64,000 bases of DNA from Zhihengliuella halotolerans (GCF_004217565.1 NZ_SHLA01000001.1:2480001-2544000), one strand, 5' to 3'; shown: positions 35,265 through 44,196, numbered from the stretch's first letter. Numbers and translations: made by a program. Notes: generated by a model from the letters alone, not told the origin.

Positions 35265-36028
35265 TGTCCACCTCTCTGACTACTATTCACCTCGCGGATC
35301 AGGACTTCCGCGATCTCATCAATGCGCAGCACGACGGCGTTACCACTACCTGCCGCGACCTCACCGATACCTCGGGCATTCCCGTCGTGCGCGACAAATC
35401 CGTGACGCCCGAGGCGTCCCGGCTCGTCCAACTCATCACTGGCAGCCGCGGCACGTTCTACGCGGAGGGTGGCAGCGGCACGGAGCAGCCGTCCGAGACG
35501 TGGATCTGGTCCGGCCGCGACGGGATCATCTCCGCCCAAAGCCAGGGTGACGACGCATTCGTCCTCAGGGCCGCGCCGGCCACCGACCTCTACACGGTCG
35601 TCATCGACGCCCTCGGCCTCCAGGCGCGCGCCAGCCCCCTCGACGACGGTTCCGACGTCCGGATCGACAAGAAGATCCTCGCTGCGGCCGCCGGCAGCGC
35701 AGACGGAGCCGAGGCAGTAGCCGAGGCACAACGCTCACTCGGCGAGGCGGTGCGTGAACTGCACCCCGGCATCGCCGACCGCCTGTCCGGAGGCGAAGGC
35801 CGATACGTCTCGCTCTTCTCGGAATGGAATGGCACCCAGGGCCTCCGCCAGGGCCCACTGATGTTCGTGGACACTCCGGACGGCGTACTGCTGCACCGGA
35901 AGTCGGGCATGCGGTTCATGCCGCGCCACACAGTCACGGCGGTCCCTACCTGGGCGGTTTGGGAAGAGGTCGTTCAGTTGCTGCCGCGCCCTGAGGATTT
36001 CATCTCCTGGGCCAACCAAGACCAGTGA
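35264..36028 (+). CDS. Unknown protein of the effector-like cassette (EspG-like fold possible)
   Basis: 254 residues, ATG overlapping the preceding TGA. Soluble, no signal peptide. Beta-rich central part (TWIWSGRDGIISAQSQGDDA, FVLRAAPATDLYTVVIDALG), a helical segment (AEAVAEAQRSLGEAVRELHP), then VPTWAVWEEVVQLLPRPEDF. The alternation is reminiscent of EspG-type secretion chaperones of ESX systems, but similarity is weak and not verified. Last gene of the cassette. Confidence 0.5.
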   Translation: MSTSLTTIHLADQDFRDLINAQHDGVTTTCRDLTDTSGIPVVRDKSVTPEASRLVQLITGSRGTFYAEGGSGTEQPSETWIWSGRDGIISAQSQGDDAFVLRAAPATDLYTVVIDALGLQARASPLDDGSDVRIDKKILAAAAGSADGAEAVAEAQRSLGEAVRELHPGIADRLSGGEGRYVSLFSEWNGTQGLRQGPLMFVDTPDGVLLHRKSGMRFMPRHTVTAVPTWAVWEEVVQLLPRPEDFISWANQDQ

Positions 36029-36076
36029 TGAGACTCCTGCGACCACGCGATCTCGAACACCTCAACGTGGTCTAAG

Positions 36077-37201
36077 TCAGCGTGCGTTGCGCTGTTGGGC
36101 GTCGAGCTGTTCGCGGGCTGCCTTGTACTCCTCGGACGTCTGCGGCCCGCCTTCCCATGGGAACGGAACGCGCTCGCAGCCCCAGGACTTCGGGTTCTCC
36201 GTGCAGTCACCGGAGACCAGTCGTGTCTCCGACTTCCAGATCGTCGCCGTCTTGGCCGGACTCGTCACCGTGGCAACGCCGGGGATCGGGATCCAATCAG
36301 ACGTCGGAGTCTTGAACTGACCTGCGTACGTCGTGGTGACGGACACGGGATAGAACCCGGTTGCCTCGTACTGATGACTCGTAGCTGTCCCCGAATCGGC
36401 GGCCCTCGCCGCCGCACCTGCTGTCACCGGTCCCCCGGCATACGCGCTTGTCTTGGCCTGACCGTCCCCGTAGTCCCAGGTGTAGTTGAGTGGTGTCGCC
36501 CGAATCGTCACTTCTACGCCCAGCAACGTCGTGCCCAACGTATGGTCTGCCGCGTCCGCCCACATGTTCAGGTGGGTCCCGCGCAGCGCGGCGCCCCACA
36601 TCTTTCCCGGAACCTGCTCGTCCTCGATCTCGCCAGCCATCACAAGAGTTGGCCGCGGGATCTCGACCCGCCGAAACTCCTGAGCAACAAGATCTGGACG
36701 ATCCACGGGATCAACATCCTCGGCAGGCCCCGTCGCGGTGAGGATCGGCCTCTCGACGTTGATGGGAGCACACGGACTGACTACTACGTCTGGCACTTCC
36801 CCAGAGCCAGCGTCAGCGGCCTCGGACTGCGCCGCCAAAAACTCATCCTCATCGCAGACGTCGGCGGTACCACCGACGCACTCGGCGTCGACTTCTCCAC
36901 TCGTCTCGTCCGTGCAGTAGGGGACACTGCCTCGATTATCCGCAACCGTTTCTGGGACAGGGGTCACGTCGGGAGCCGTAACTGTCGGAGGAACCTGATT
37001 ATCCGCTTCCGGAGCCACATAGGTACTATCATCTTTTTCAAGACCCCAAAGATCTATTCCGGAACCATTCGCCTCCGATGAAGTCTCCGACCGTGGATCC
37101 GCTGCCGCAGCTTGAGCGTTCCACGGCGCAGACGAGATCAAGAATCCGGCGATCACAATCGCTACCAGTAATCTGGTCGCCCTTTGGAAATATGCGGACA
37201 T
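36077..37201 (-). CDS. Secreted PKD-domain protein
   Basis: 374 residues. A signal peptide (LLVAIVIAGFLISSAPWNAQA, cleavage after AQA) is followed by an acidic, Pro/Thr-rich region and, at about residues 235-320, a PKD-type beta-sandwich (YTWDYGDGQAK ... HQYEATGFYPVSVTTTY). Four or more Cys (VPYCTDETS, DVCDEDEF, SGDCTENPKSWGC) suggest disulfides outside the cell. Translation is coupled to the DUF6318 lipoprotein upstream (0-1 base gap). It is convergent with the effector-like cassette. No enzymatic motif. Confidence 0.75.
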   Translation of the reverse strand: MSAYFQRATRLLVAIVIAGFLISSAPWNAQAAAADPRSETSSEANGSGIDLWGLEKDDSTYVAPEADNQVPPTVTAPDVTPVPETVADNRGSVPYCTDETSGEVDAECVGGTADVCDEDEFLAAQSEAADAGSGEVPDVVVSPCAPINVERPILTATGPAEDVDPVDRPDLVAQEFRRVEIPRPTLVMAGEIEDEQVPGKMWGAALRGTHLNMWADAADHTLGTTLLGVEVTIRATPLNYTWDYGDGQAKTSAYAGGPVTAGAAARAADSGTATSHQYEATGFYPVSVTTTYAGQFKTPTSDWIPIPGVATVTSPAKTATIWKSETRLVSGDCTENPKSWGCERVPFPWEGGPQTSEEYKAAREQLDAQQRNAR

Positions 37202-37840
37202 CTAATTCCGGGCCGCCGTTCGTGTCGCCAGCCATGCACCATTCTCATAGGAAGCGTCAAACTCAAATTTAACGACTCCGTCCTTAAGAACATTGTCGCC
37301 GCCGTCGAGAAGCCCATCCTTACCGTAAGCGTCACCAGCAAACTTTCGGAGCGTAAAGTAAGCTGTCTGATTCTCGCCCTGACCTCCGTGGAGCTTGGCA
37401 ATGATGTCGGTCGCCTGCATCTCACCGCCGACAATCCATTGTTCGCTCCCACCCTGTCCAATGTTCTCGATCATGTTGAGAATTCTCGTACAGCCCGAAC
37501 ATCCTTCATCCGAAACCTGACTGACGTACGAGTCGTCACCCGTTGCAATTCCGTAGCTCGCCGCCTCATACCAGTACTCGATGAAGGCCTTGAAGCCCTC
37601 CTCGCTGAACTCCTCGGCCTCTTCCGGGAGTTCCGGTGGGACGAGGTTCTGCGCAGGGCCCTCGGGGGTCGCTTTCTTGGGCTCGGGCGGAGTGCTGCTG
37701 CTGGGTGCCGCGGAAGAGGAAGGCGTGGATGCAGACGGCTCCGTCGTCGTGCCGTCATCACCTGCGCAGGCGCTCAGCGCCAGAAGGCTGGCGACGCCCA
37801 GCGTCGCGAGCGCGCCGCGCAACATCTTTGAACCCTGCAT
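37202..37840 (-). CDS. DUF6318-family lipoprotein
   Basis: 212 residues from the ATG at 37840, which has GAGGAGGCGG upstream; longer starts are less likely. Lipobox LSAC, then a Ser/Thr/Pro-rich linker, then the DUF6318 domain (FIEYWYEAASYGIATGD, EGCSGCTRIL, YFTLRKFAGDAYGKDG). Such proteins are SnoaL/NTF2-like extracellular domains of unknown role in Micrococcales. The gene runs directly into the secreted PKD gene, so the two likely form a surface pair. Confidence 0.8.
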   Translation of the reverse strand: MQGSKMLRGALATLGVASLLALSACAGDDGTTTEPSASTPSSSAAPSSSTPPEPKKATPEGPAQNLVPPELPEEAEEFSEEGFKAFIEYWYEAASYGIATGDDSYVSQVSDEGCSGCTRILNMIENIGQGGSEQWIVGGEMQATDIIAKLHGGQGENQTAYFTLRKFAGDAYGKDGLLDGGDNVLKDGVVKFEFDASYENGAWLATRTAARN

Positions 37841-38036
37841 TTTCCGCCTCCTCATTACAGCCAAGACTTGGCCCATTCGAGGCTACCAATCGGCGTGGTG
37901 CCGCGGAAAACTTATCCACAAGGTTGCCCTCGACGACTACACGGGTTGTCGGGAATCCTATGAAGGTGTCGAACCGGTGCTTCGCACTGACCACACAACC
38001 GCTTCAACGCAGCAGCAACAACCCCGAGGAGCCTCG

Positions 38037-39407
38037 ATGATCAACGGCAACGTTTCACACTGGTGGGAACAGATTGGACTACCCGCGCCGAGGCCTGCCC
38101 TGCCCGGATACCTGCATGCCGACGTCGCCATCGTGGGCGCCGGGTTCACCGGGTTGTGGACGGCCTACTATCTCAAGCGCGAACGGCCGGACCTGCGCGT
38201 CGTCGTCATTGAGCAGCGCCACGTCGGCTACGGCGCTTCCGGGCGGAACGGCGGGTGGCTGACGAACTCCATCACCGGTGGCCGCGATCAATACGCGAAG
38301 TCCCACGGCAGGGAGCAGGCCGAAGAATTCCAGCTCGCCATGAACCGGACCGTGGACGAGGTCATCCGGGTGGCCCTGTCGGAGGGAATCGACGCGGACA
38401 TCCGCAAGGGTGGCGAAGTAGAGGTCGCCTACACCCCCGCGCAGGAGGCGCGACTGCGGGCCCAGGTCGCCGCCGAACGGGAATGGAAGCACACCGACGT
38501 CGAGCTCCTGGAGGGCGCGCGAGCCACTGAACGCATCATTGTCGCCGGCACCCGCGTCGCTTCCTGGCACCCGCATTGCGCCCGCATTCAGCCGGCCAAG
38601 CTGGTGGTCGGGTTGGCCGAGGCGGCGGAGCGGCTCGGCGTCGAAATCTACGAGCAGACGCGCGTCGAGGCGATCCGACCACATCTGGTGGAGACGACGC
38701 ACGGCACGGTGGCCGCCGAGTTCATCGTGCGGGCAACGGAGGGATTCACCTCGCAACTGGCCGGCATGCGGCGCGCGTGGCTGCCGATGAACTCGTCTAT
38801 GATCGCGACGGAACCCCTGGACGCCGCGGTGTGGGAGGAGATCGGCTGGCGCAACGGTGAGGTGCTCGGGGATTACGCACACGTGTACATGTACGCCCAA
38901 CGAACGGCCGACGACCGGATCGCCATCGGCGGCCGGGGCGTGCCCTACAAGTACGGGTCGCGCACCGACCTCGACGGCGTCACGCCCGACGTCACGGTCC
39001 GCACCCTCGAGGCCATCATGAACCGCTTCTTCCCCGGGACCCGGGGCGCACGCATCGATCACGCCTGGTCTGGCGTGCTGGGGGTTCCGCGCGACTGGTC
39101 CGCGACGGTCGGTCTTGACCCGGCGACGGGAGTGGGCTGGGGTGGCGGATACGTCGGCACCGGCGTCACGGCCACCAACCTGAGCGGGCGAACCTTGACG
39201 GACCTCATTCTCGGCCGGGACACCGAACTCACCCGGCTGCCCTGGGTCAACCGGAAGGTCCGCCCGTGGGAGCCGGAGCCGCTGCGCTGGCTGGCCACGA
39301 AGGGACTCTACGCCGCCTATGGCTTCGCAGACCGAACCGAGCTCGCCAGCCGCACCAAGACATCACCCGTGGCCCACCTCGCGGACGTGATCACCGGCCG
39401 GGCGTGA
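38037..39407 (+). CDS. FAD-dependent oxidoreductase, DAO family (gamma-glutamylputrescine oxidase-like)
   Basis: 456 residues; ATG at 38037 has GAGGAG 6 bases upstream. N-terminal FAD motif VAIVGAGFTGLWTAYYLKRE, then VGYGASGRNGGWLTN, typical of PuuB/OrdL-type amine oxidases, and the C-terminal GWGGGYVGTGVTATNLSGRT segment. It probably oxidises a secondary amine or amino acid derivative with O2, giving peroxide. No polyamine genes adjoin, so the substrate is open. Confidence 0.87.
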   Translation: MINGNVSHWWEQIGLPAPRPALPGYLHADVAIVGAGFTGLWTAYYLKRERPDLRVVVIEQRHVGYGASGRNGGWLTNSITGGRDQYAKSHGREQAEEFQLAMNRTVDEVIRVALSEGIDADIRKGGEVEVAYTPAQEARLRAQVAAEREWKHTDVELLEGARATERIIVAGTRVASWHPHCARIQPAKLVVGLAEAAERLGVEIYEQTRVEAIRPHLVETTHGTVAAEFIVRATEGFTSQLAGMRRAWLPMNSSMIATEPLDAAVWEEIGWRNGEVLGDYAHVYMYAQRTADDRIAIGGRGVPYKYGSRTDLDGVTPDVTVRTLEAIMNRFFPGTRGARIDHAWSGVLGVPRDWSATVGLDPATGVGWGGGYVGTGVTATNLSGRTLTDLILGRDTELTRLPWVNRKVRPWEPEPLRWLATKGLYAAYGFADRTELASRTKTSPVAHLADVITGRA

Positions 39408-39431
39408 CCCGTCGCCGAGGTCCGTGTTCTA

Positions 39432-39443
39432 TAGAATTGACAT
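39432..39443 (+). promoter_or_regulatory. -10 box of a probably leaderless promoter
   Basis: TAGAAT (39432-39437) lies 6 bases before the ATG at 39444, which places transcription start at or next to the start codon; no ribosome-binding site is present. No good -35 box is seen. Confidence 0.5.
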
Positions 39444-39797
39444 ATGAGCACTCCGCAGCAGTCACCCAACCCCTACGGCAACAATCAGGCCCAGCCCGGC
39501 CCGTACCAGCAGGCGCCCGGTCAGGCCGGCGCCCCGTCGCCCTACGCCCAGCCCGGATACCCCGCCCAGGTGGGGCGCCCGACCAACACGTACGCCATCG
39601 TCTCTCTGGTCTCCAGCTTCTTCATCGGCCTGGTCGGCGTGATCTTCGGCCACCTCGCGCGCAAGCAGATCCGCGAAACCGGTGAGGCGGGCGACGGCCT
39701 CGCGATCGCCGGACTCATCATCGGCTACGTCTCGATCGGCTTCTGGGTGCTGATGTTCTTCCTGATGTTCCTGCCACTCCTGTTCATCGGCGTCTAA
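39444..39797 (+). CDS. DUF4190 membrane protein
   Basis: 117 residues: a Gln/Pro/Gly/Tyr-rich N terminus (NPYGNNQAQPGPYQQAPG) followed by a DUF4190 double-helix membrane domain (NTYAIVSLVSSFFIGLVGVI, FGHLARKQIRETGEAGDGLA). Function unknown; often near division or signalling genes. It is a tandem paralogue of the next gene. Confidence 0.85.
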   Translation: MSTPQQSPNPYGNNQAQPGPYQQAPGQAGAPSPYAQPGYPAQVGRPTNTYAIVSLVSSFFIGLVGVIFGHLARKQIRETGEAGDGLAIAGLIIGYVSIGFWVLMFFLMFLPLLFIGV

Positions 39798-39866
39798 CCA
39801 CCTTGCCGTCGCGACAAGGGGCGGGATAGCCTTCGAATAAATCGGAGACTGAGGGGAAACACTGTG

Positions 39867-40310
39867 ATGGGAATTCAAGGCTGGGAGTGGCTGATCATGA
39901 TCGGCCTCGCGCTCGGGGCGCTGGTCCTGATCGTCGTGGTGCTGTTCGTGATCGTCCGCCGCGAGCCGCAGCCCGACGACGTCGTGCTGGTTTCGCCCCA
40001 CGAACCCATCGGGCACACGCCCGACGGCCGGCCGCTCTACCCGGCGCCGCAGGTGCGGCCGACCAACACGTTTGCCATCCTCGCCTTGATCTTCAGCTTC
40101 TTCGTCGCGATTCTCGGCGTGGTCTTCGGCCACCTGGCCCGCGCGCAGATCCGCCGCACGGGCGAGGCAGGCGACGGGCTCGCCCTGGCGGGCCTGATCA
40201 TCGGCTACGCGGTGATCGTCGGCTGGGCGCTCTTGCTCTTCGCCCCGCTCATCTTCGGCGGCATCATGAGCAGCAGCGTGACGTACGGGCTAGTCCTCGC
40301 GGCGACCTGA
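39867..40310 (+). CDS. DUF4190 membrane protein, paralogue
   Basis: 147 residues. An extra N-terminal membrane helix (WLIMIGLALGALVLIVVVLF) replaces the Gln/Pro-rich head, followed by a linker with a GHTPDGRPLYPAPQ stretch and the same DUF4190 core (NTFAILALIFSFFVAILGVV, GHLARAQIRRTGEAGDGLAL). GAGGGGAAAC precedes GTG 39864/ATG 39867; the ATG is preferred. Tandem duplication with the previous gene is evident. Confidence 0.85.
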   Translation: MGIQGWEWLIMIGLALGALVLIVVVLFVIVRREPQPDDVVLVSPHEPIGHTPDGRPLYPAPQVRPTNTFAILALIFSFFVAILGVVFGHLARAQIRRTGEAGDGLALAGLIIGYAVIVGWALLLFAPLIFGGIMSSSVTYGLVLAAT

Positions 40311-40411
40311 TCACCCTGATCACCAGCCAATTCCTCCCCGCGACTCAGCCCGCACACAGACGCGGTCGGTAGCGTCGTAGTCACCTCATCGTAGGTGCGA
40401 GTGATGAACAG

Positions 40412-40447
40412 AGGCCCCGGTTGCCGCCTCAGGCAATCGGGGCCTTC
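40412..40447 (+). terminator. Intrinsic terminator
   Basis: 13-bp stem AGGCCCCGGTTGC/GCAATCGGGGCCT (one G:U pair) with an 8-base loop, about 100 bp after the second DUF4190 gene and before the APC permease, followed by TCT. Confidence 0.75.
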
Positions 40448-40568
40448 TCGCGTGCAGAACTCGACGGCGCGCGATGGCAAGGAGACTGCCCTGATTGGCA
40501 AGTCACGCGGGCTCCCCACGTGTCATCGTGTGGTGTAGATCACTCACCCGCGAACCCTGGAGTCCCCC

Positions 40569-42038
40569 ATGGCCGAAGCATCGACACCCGTCGTCCACAC
40601 CGGGCTGCGCCGCAACGCGCTCGGCGTGCCCGGCATCGTCTTCCTCGTCCTCGCCGCCGTCGCCCCGCTGACGGGAGCGATCGTCGTGACCTCACTGGCG
40701 ATCGCGCTCGGAAACGGCGGCGGCATGGCGGCGTCGTACGCGATCGTCGCCGTCGTCCTGCTGCTCTTCGCGGTCGGCTACGCGCAGATGTCCCGCAAGC
40801 TCGTGAACGCCGGCGGCTTCTACGCGTTCGTGGTGCGCGGCCTCGGCCCGACCGGCGGACTCGTGGCCGGCTTCATCGCGACCATGGGCTACAACTTCTT
40901 CGTCGCCGGCGCGATCGGCACGAGCGGGTTCTTCTTCCAGATCGTGCTCGCGGACCTGATCGGGCTGAACGTGCACTGGTACGTCTGGGGTCTGCTCTCG
41001 ATCGCCGCCGCGTTCTTCTTCGCCCGGCGCGGCATCGACTTCAGCGCCAAGCTCCTGGGCATCGCCCTGGTCCTCGAGATCCTCATCCTGTTGATCTTCG
41101 ACATCGCGGTGCTCTTCCGCACCGGCTACGCGATCGAGGCGTTCTCCATGGAGGCCATCACCACCGGATCCATCGGCGTCGGCCTCCTGCTCGCGGCCAC
41201 CGGCTTCCTCGGTTTCGAGGCCACCGCACTCTTCGGCGAGGAGGCGCGCAACCCGCTCAAGACGATCCCGCGGGCCACTTACCTGGCGATCGCCGCGATC
41301 GGCCTCATCCACGCCGTCACCACGTGGGCCGTCGTCAGCGCCCTCGGCGTCGCCCAGGCCCAGGACACGGCGCTCGAGCACCTCGCAGGCGGCGACCTGC
41401 TCATGGCACTCTCGCAGGAGTACCTCGGCGGGTTCATGACCACCGTGATGCTCGTCCTGCTGCTCGTGAGCCTCTTCGCCGCGCTGCTGGCCTTCCACAA
41501 CGCCGCAACCCGCTACCTCTTCGCGCTCGGCCGCGCCCGCGTCCTGCCCGCCACGCTCGGCAGCACGTTGGAGAACGGCGTCCCGCAGAACGCCGCCCTC
41601 GCGAACGCGATCTTCGCCGCCGTGGTCGCCGGGCTGTTCGCACTCTCCGGGCTCGACCCGATCACCTCCCTGGTGCCCACGATGATCGGCTTCGGCACCC
41701 TCTGCATCCTGGTGCTGCAGCTGCTCGCGGCCTTCTCGATCGTCGCGCACTTCCGCAAGGCCAGGGATCCGCGCTGGATGAGCACGTTCGTCGCGCCGGG
41801 GCTCGGCCTGCTCGGGCTCGTGTGGATCGTGGGCATGGCCATCGCGAACTTCCCGATCCTCGCCGGCTCGGACGCCGCCATCGTGGGCATGCTGCCGCTG
41901 CTGCTCGTCGTCGCGCTTATCGGCGGCGTGGGCTACGCCTACTACCTGCGCCGGCGCCGGCCGGAGGTCTACGCGGGACTCACCACCGACCTGGAGAAGG
42001 TCGAGCCCGCCGCCGAAGAGGGCGTCCCGACGCCCTGA
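40569..42038 (+). CDS. APC-family amino acid permease
   Basis: 489 residues, about 12 membrane segments. Typical APC features: helix 1 GIVFLVLAAVAPLTGAIVVT, helix 2-3 GGFYAFVVRGLGPTGGLVAG, and GFLGFEATALFGEEARNP (helix 6 with the conserved E.ARNP loop). Imports an amino acid or amine with protons; specificity not readable. Flanked by hairpin terminators on both sides, so it forms its own unit. Confidence 0.92.
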   Translation: MAEASTPVVHTGLRRNALGVPGIVFLVLAAVAPLTGAIVVTSLAIALGNGGGMAASYAIVAVVLLLFAVGYAQMSRKLVNAGGFYAFVVRGLGPTGGLVAGFIATMGYNFFVAGAIGTSGFFFQIVLADLIGLNVHWYVWGLLSIAAAFFFARRGIDFSAKLLGIALVLEILILLIFDIAVLFRTGYAIEAFSMEAITTGSIGVGLLLAATGFLGFEATALFGEEARNPLKTIPRATYLAIAAIGLIHAVTTWAVVSALGVAQAQDTALEHLAGGDLLMALSQEYLGGFMTTVMLVLLLVSLFAALLAFHNAATRYLFALGRARVLPATLGSTLENGVPQNAALANAIFAAVVAGLFALSGLDPITSLVPTMIGFGTLCILVLQLLAAFSIVAHFRKARDPRWMSTFVAPGLGLLGLVWIVGMAIANFPILAGSDAAIVGMLPLLLVVALIGGVGYAYYLRRRRPEVYAGLTTDLEKVEPAAEEGVPTP

Positions 42039-42060
42039 CCTGCCGGCATCACTCGACCCT

Positions 42061-42098
42061 CCCGAGGGCACCGTCCGCACGCGGACGGTGCCCTCGGG
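42061..42098. terminator. Bidirectional terminator hairpin
   Basis: Perfect 18-bp inverted repeat CCCGAGGGCACCGTCCGC/GCGGACGGTGCCCTCGGG with a 2-base AC centre, between the convergent APC permease and UPF0324 genes. It serves both. Confidence 0.85.
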
Positions 42099-42127
42099 CG
42101 TGCGGGAGCAGGTCGGCCGGTGCCCGC

Positions 42128-43186
42128 CTACGCGGGCGGGAAGAAGACGACGCCGGCGAGCGAGACCGCGAGCACGACCGCCGTCGAGCACGTCGCCAGC
42201 AGGACGGGCCGGCCCCCGACGCGCAGCAGGCTCGGCAGGTGCACGCCGAGCCCGAGCGCGAACATCGCCGCCGCCAACAGCAGTGACTGGAGGCCCGCGG
42301 CCACCGCGAGCGCCGGCTCCGGCACGATCCCCGTGCTTCGCAGCAGCACGGCGGCCAGGAATCCAGCCACGAACAGCGGCACGATCGGCGGGCGCTTCCC
42401 CGTCCCCGGCGCGTGGCGGCGGCGCATGTACAGGGAGATCCCGGCGACGACGGGCGCGAGCATCGCCACGCGCGCGAGCTTGACCGTCACGGCCACCGCG
42501 AGCGCGGAGCCGCCCACGGCCCCGCCGGCGGCGACGACCTGCGCGACCTCGTGCGTCGACGCCCCGATCCACATCCCGATCTCCGCCGGCCCGAGTCCCA
42601 GCAGCGCGCCGAGGAACGGCACCAGCGGGATCATCGCCGTACCGAAGAGCACCACGAGCGCGACCGCCGCGGCGACCTGGTCCTGCCGGGCCCGCGCGGG
42701 CTGCTCGGCGGCCGCGATGGCCGCCGCCCCGCAGATCGAGAATCCGGCCGCGATGAGCAACCGCTGCCCCGGCTCGATCCCGAGCATCCGGCCCAGCCAC
42801 AGGGTCGCGGCGAACGTGATCGCCACCGTGCCGGCCGCGACCAGCAGCACGCCCGGCCCCAGCCCCGCCAGCGCGGCGAGCGGCAGCTGCAACCCCAGCA
42901 GCACGATCCCCGCCCGCAGCAGCGGGCGCGACGCGAACGCCACTCCGGGCGCGAGCGCCGCGGGCACCGGCGCCAGATTGCGCCACAGCGCCCCAGCGAG
43001 GATCGCGATGAGCAGCGGGCTGACCTGCGGCAGCGCCCGCCCGGCGAGCCACGCGAGCGCGGCCGCCCCCAGGCAGACGGCGGCCCCGGGGGCCAGATCC
43101 AGAACGACGGCGGCGGCGCGGGCAGGTGCCACGTCCCGCCCGCGGGGGTGCTGCGGGCGAGTCGTGCGGCGGGTGGGCGAGGGCAT
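42128..43186 (-). CDS. UPF0324/YeiH-family membrane protein, putative sulfate/sulfite exporter
   Basis: 352 residues, about 10 membrane segments (LPLAALAGLGPGVLLVAAGT). The family core SICGAAAIAAAEQ and STHEVAQVVAAGGAVG is present, as in E. coli YeiH. ATG 43186 is chosen; an ATG at 43246 would overlap the control region. It is divergent from a LysR gene, the same arrangement as yeiH/yeiE, where the regulator responds to sulfite in E. coli relatives. Several sulfur genes elsewhere in the window fit this. Export function is inferred from the family. Confidence 0.85.
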   Translation of the reverse strand: MPSPTRRTTRPQHPRGRDVAPARAAAVVLDLAPGAAVCLGAAALAWLAGRALPQVSPLLIAILAGALWRNLAPVPAALAPGVAFASRPLLRAGIVLLGLQLPLAALAGLGPGVLLVAAGTVAITFAATLWLGRMLGIEPGQRLLIAAGFSICGAAAIAAAEQPARARQDQVAAAVALVVLFGTAMIPLVPFLGALLGLGPAEIGMWIGASTHEVAQVVAAGGAVGGSALAVAVTVKLARVAMLAPVVAGISLYMRRRHAPGTGKRPPIVPLFVAGFLAAVLLRSTGIVPEPALAVAAGLQSLLLAAAMFALGLGVHLPSLLRVGGRPVLLATCSTAVVLAVSLAGVVFFPPA

Positions 43187-43243
43187 ACCACCATGCTCCG
43201 CCCCGCCGTCGTGCCGCGGTAGACCCCGCGCGGGCACCGCGAC

Positions 43244-43260
43244 CATATGATGGTGATATG
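43244..43260. promoter_or_regulatory. LysR-type operator candidate (T-N11-A)
   Basis: CATAT-GATGGTG-ATATG is an inverted repeat with T-N11-A spacing that overlaps the LysR ATG at 43258, between the divergent LysR and UPF0324 genes. It is a likely binding site for autoregulation and control of the exporter. Confidence 0.5.
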
Positions 43261-44196
43261 ACCGAGCCGCGACCACCCGTGGAGAACTGGCTGCAGCTGC
43301 CCGTGCTGCGCCTGCTCGTCGGCATCGCCGACCACGGCAGCCTGAGCGCGGCGGCTCGGGCGGCCGGGATGGCGCAGTCGAACGCGACGCGCTCGCTGAA
43401 GACGCTCGAGCGGCGGCTCGGCTACACGCTCGTGCACCGGTCGACGCGCGGGTCGCGCCTGACGTCGGAGGGTACGCTGACGGCCGGGTGGGCGCGCGAG
43501 GTGCTCGCCGCGGCCGAACGGCTCTCGGCGGGGACGGCCGCGCTGGCCGCCGGCGACGAGGACGAGCTGGCGGTCGGCTGCAGCATGACGATCGCCGAAT
43601 ACCTGGCGCCGACGTGGCTCGGAGCGTTCCGGACCGCGATGCCGCGCGCGACGGCGACACTGCGGATCGCGAACTCACGCGACGTCGTCGCGGCCGTGTC
43701 CGCCGGCGAGGTGCTGCTGGGGTTCGTCGAGTCCCCCGACCGGCTCGAGGGCCTGCGCGAGGAGACGGTGTACGCGGACGAGCTCGTCGTCGTCGTCGAC
43801 CCGGCGCATCCCTGGGCGGCGGACGGGCGGCCGATCGACGCGGCCGAGCTCGCTCGCACCCCGCTCGTCGAACGCGAGGCCGGCTCCGGCACGCGGGCCG
43901 CGCTCGACCACCTGATCGGCGAGCATCGCCCGGCGCCCGTGCTCGAGCTGAACAGCATCGCCGCGGTGTGCCACTCGGTCATCGCCGGGCTGGGGCCGGC
44001 CGTACTCAGCCGGCTCGCCGCGGCCGGAGAGCTGGCCAGCGGGCGCATCGTCGAGGTCCCCGTCGCCGGCGGGCCGCTGCGACGCGAGTTCCGGGCCATC
44101 TGGACGGAAGCCGCCGAGCACTCGCGGGCCGCCCGCGAATTCCTGCGCGTCGCGCGCGCCGGCACGGATTCACCACCCGACGACGTCGGAAAGTGA
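43258..44196 (+). CDS. LysR-family regulator (YeiE/CysB-like context)
   Basis: 312 residues. N-terminal helix-turn-helix (LLVGIADHGSLSAAARAAGM, AQSNATRSLKTLERRLGYTL) and an effector domain (SAGEVLLGFVESPDRLEGLR, SNIAAVCHSVIAGLG-like segment). The gene is divergent from the UPF0324 exporter and therefore its likely regulator. No Shine-Dalgarno sequence stands out before the ATG at 43258. Confidence 0.9.
   Translation: MTEPRPPVENWLQLPVLRLLVGIADHGSLSAAARAAGMAQSNATRSLKTLERRLGYTLVHRSTRGSRLTSEGTLTAGWAREVLAAAERLSAGTAALAAGDEDELAVGCSMTIAEYLAPTWLGAFRTAMPRATATLRIANSRDVVAAVSAGEVLLGFVESPDRLEGLREETVYADELVVVVDPAHPWAADGRPIDAAELARTPLVEREAGSGTRAALDHLIGEHRPAPVLELNSIAAVCHSVIAGLGPAVLSRLAAAGELASGRIVEVPVAGGPLRREFRAIWTEAAEHSRAAREFLRVARAGTDSPPDDVGK

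Noticed and set aside
40692-43325. Very long open frame on the minus strand (877 codons) opposite the APC permease and beyond
   Set aside because: Antisense shadow of strongly biased GC-rich genes; composition is Arg/Gly/Glu/Asp/His-rich without domains, and it crosses a terminator hairpin.
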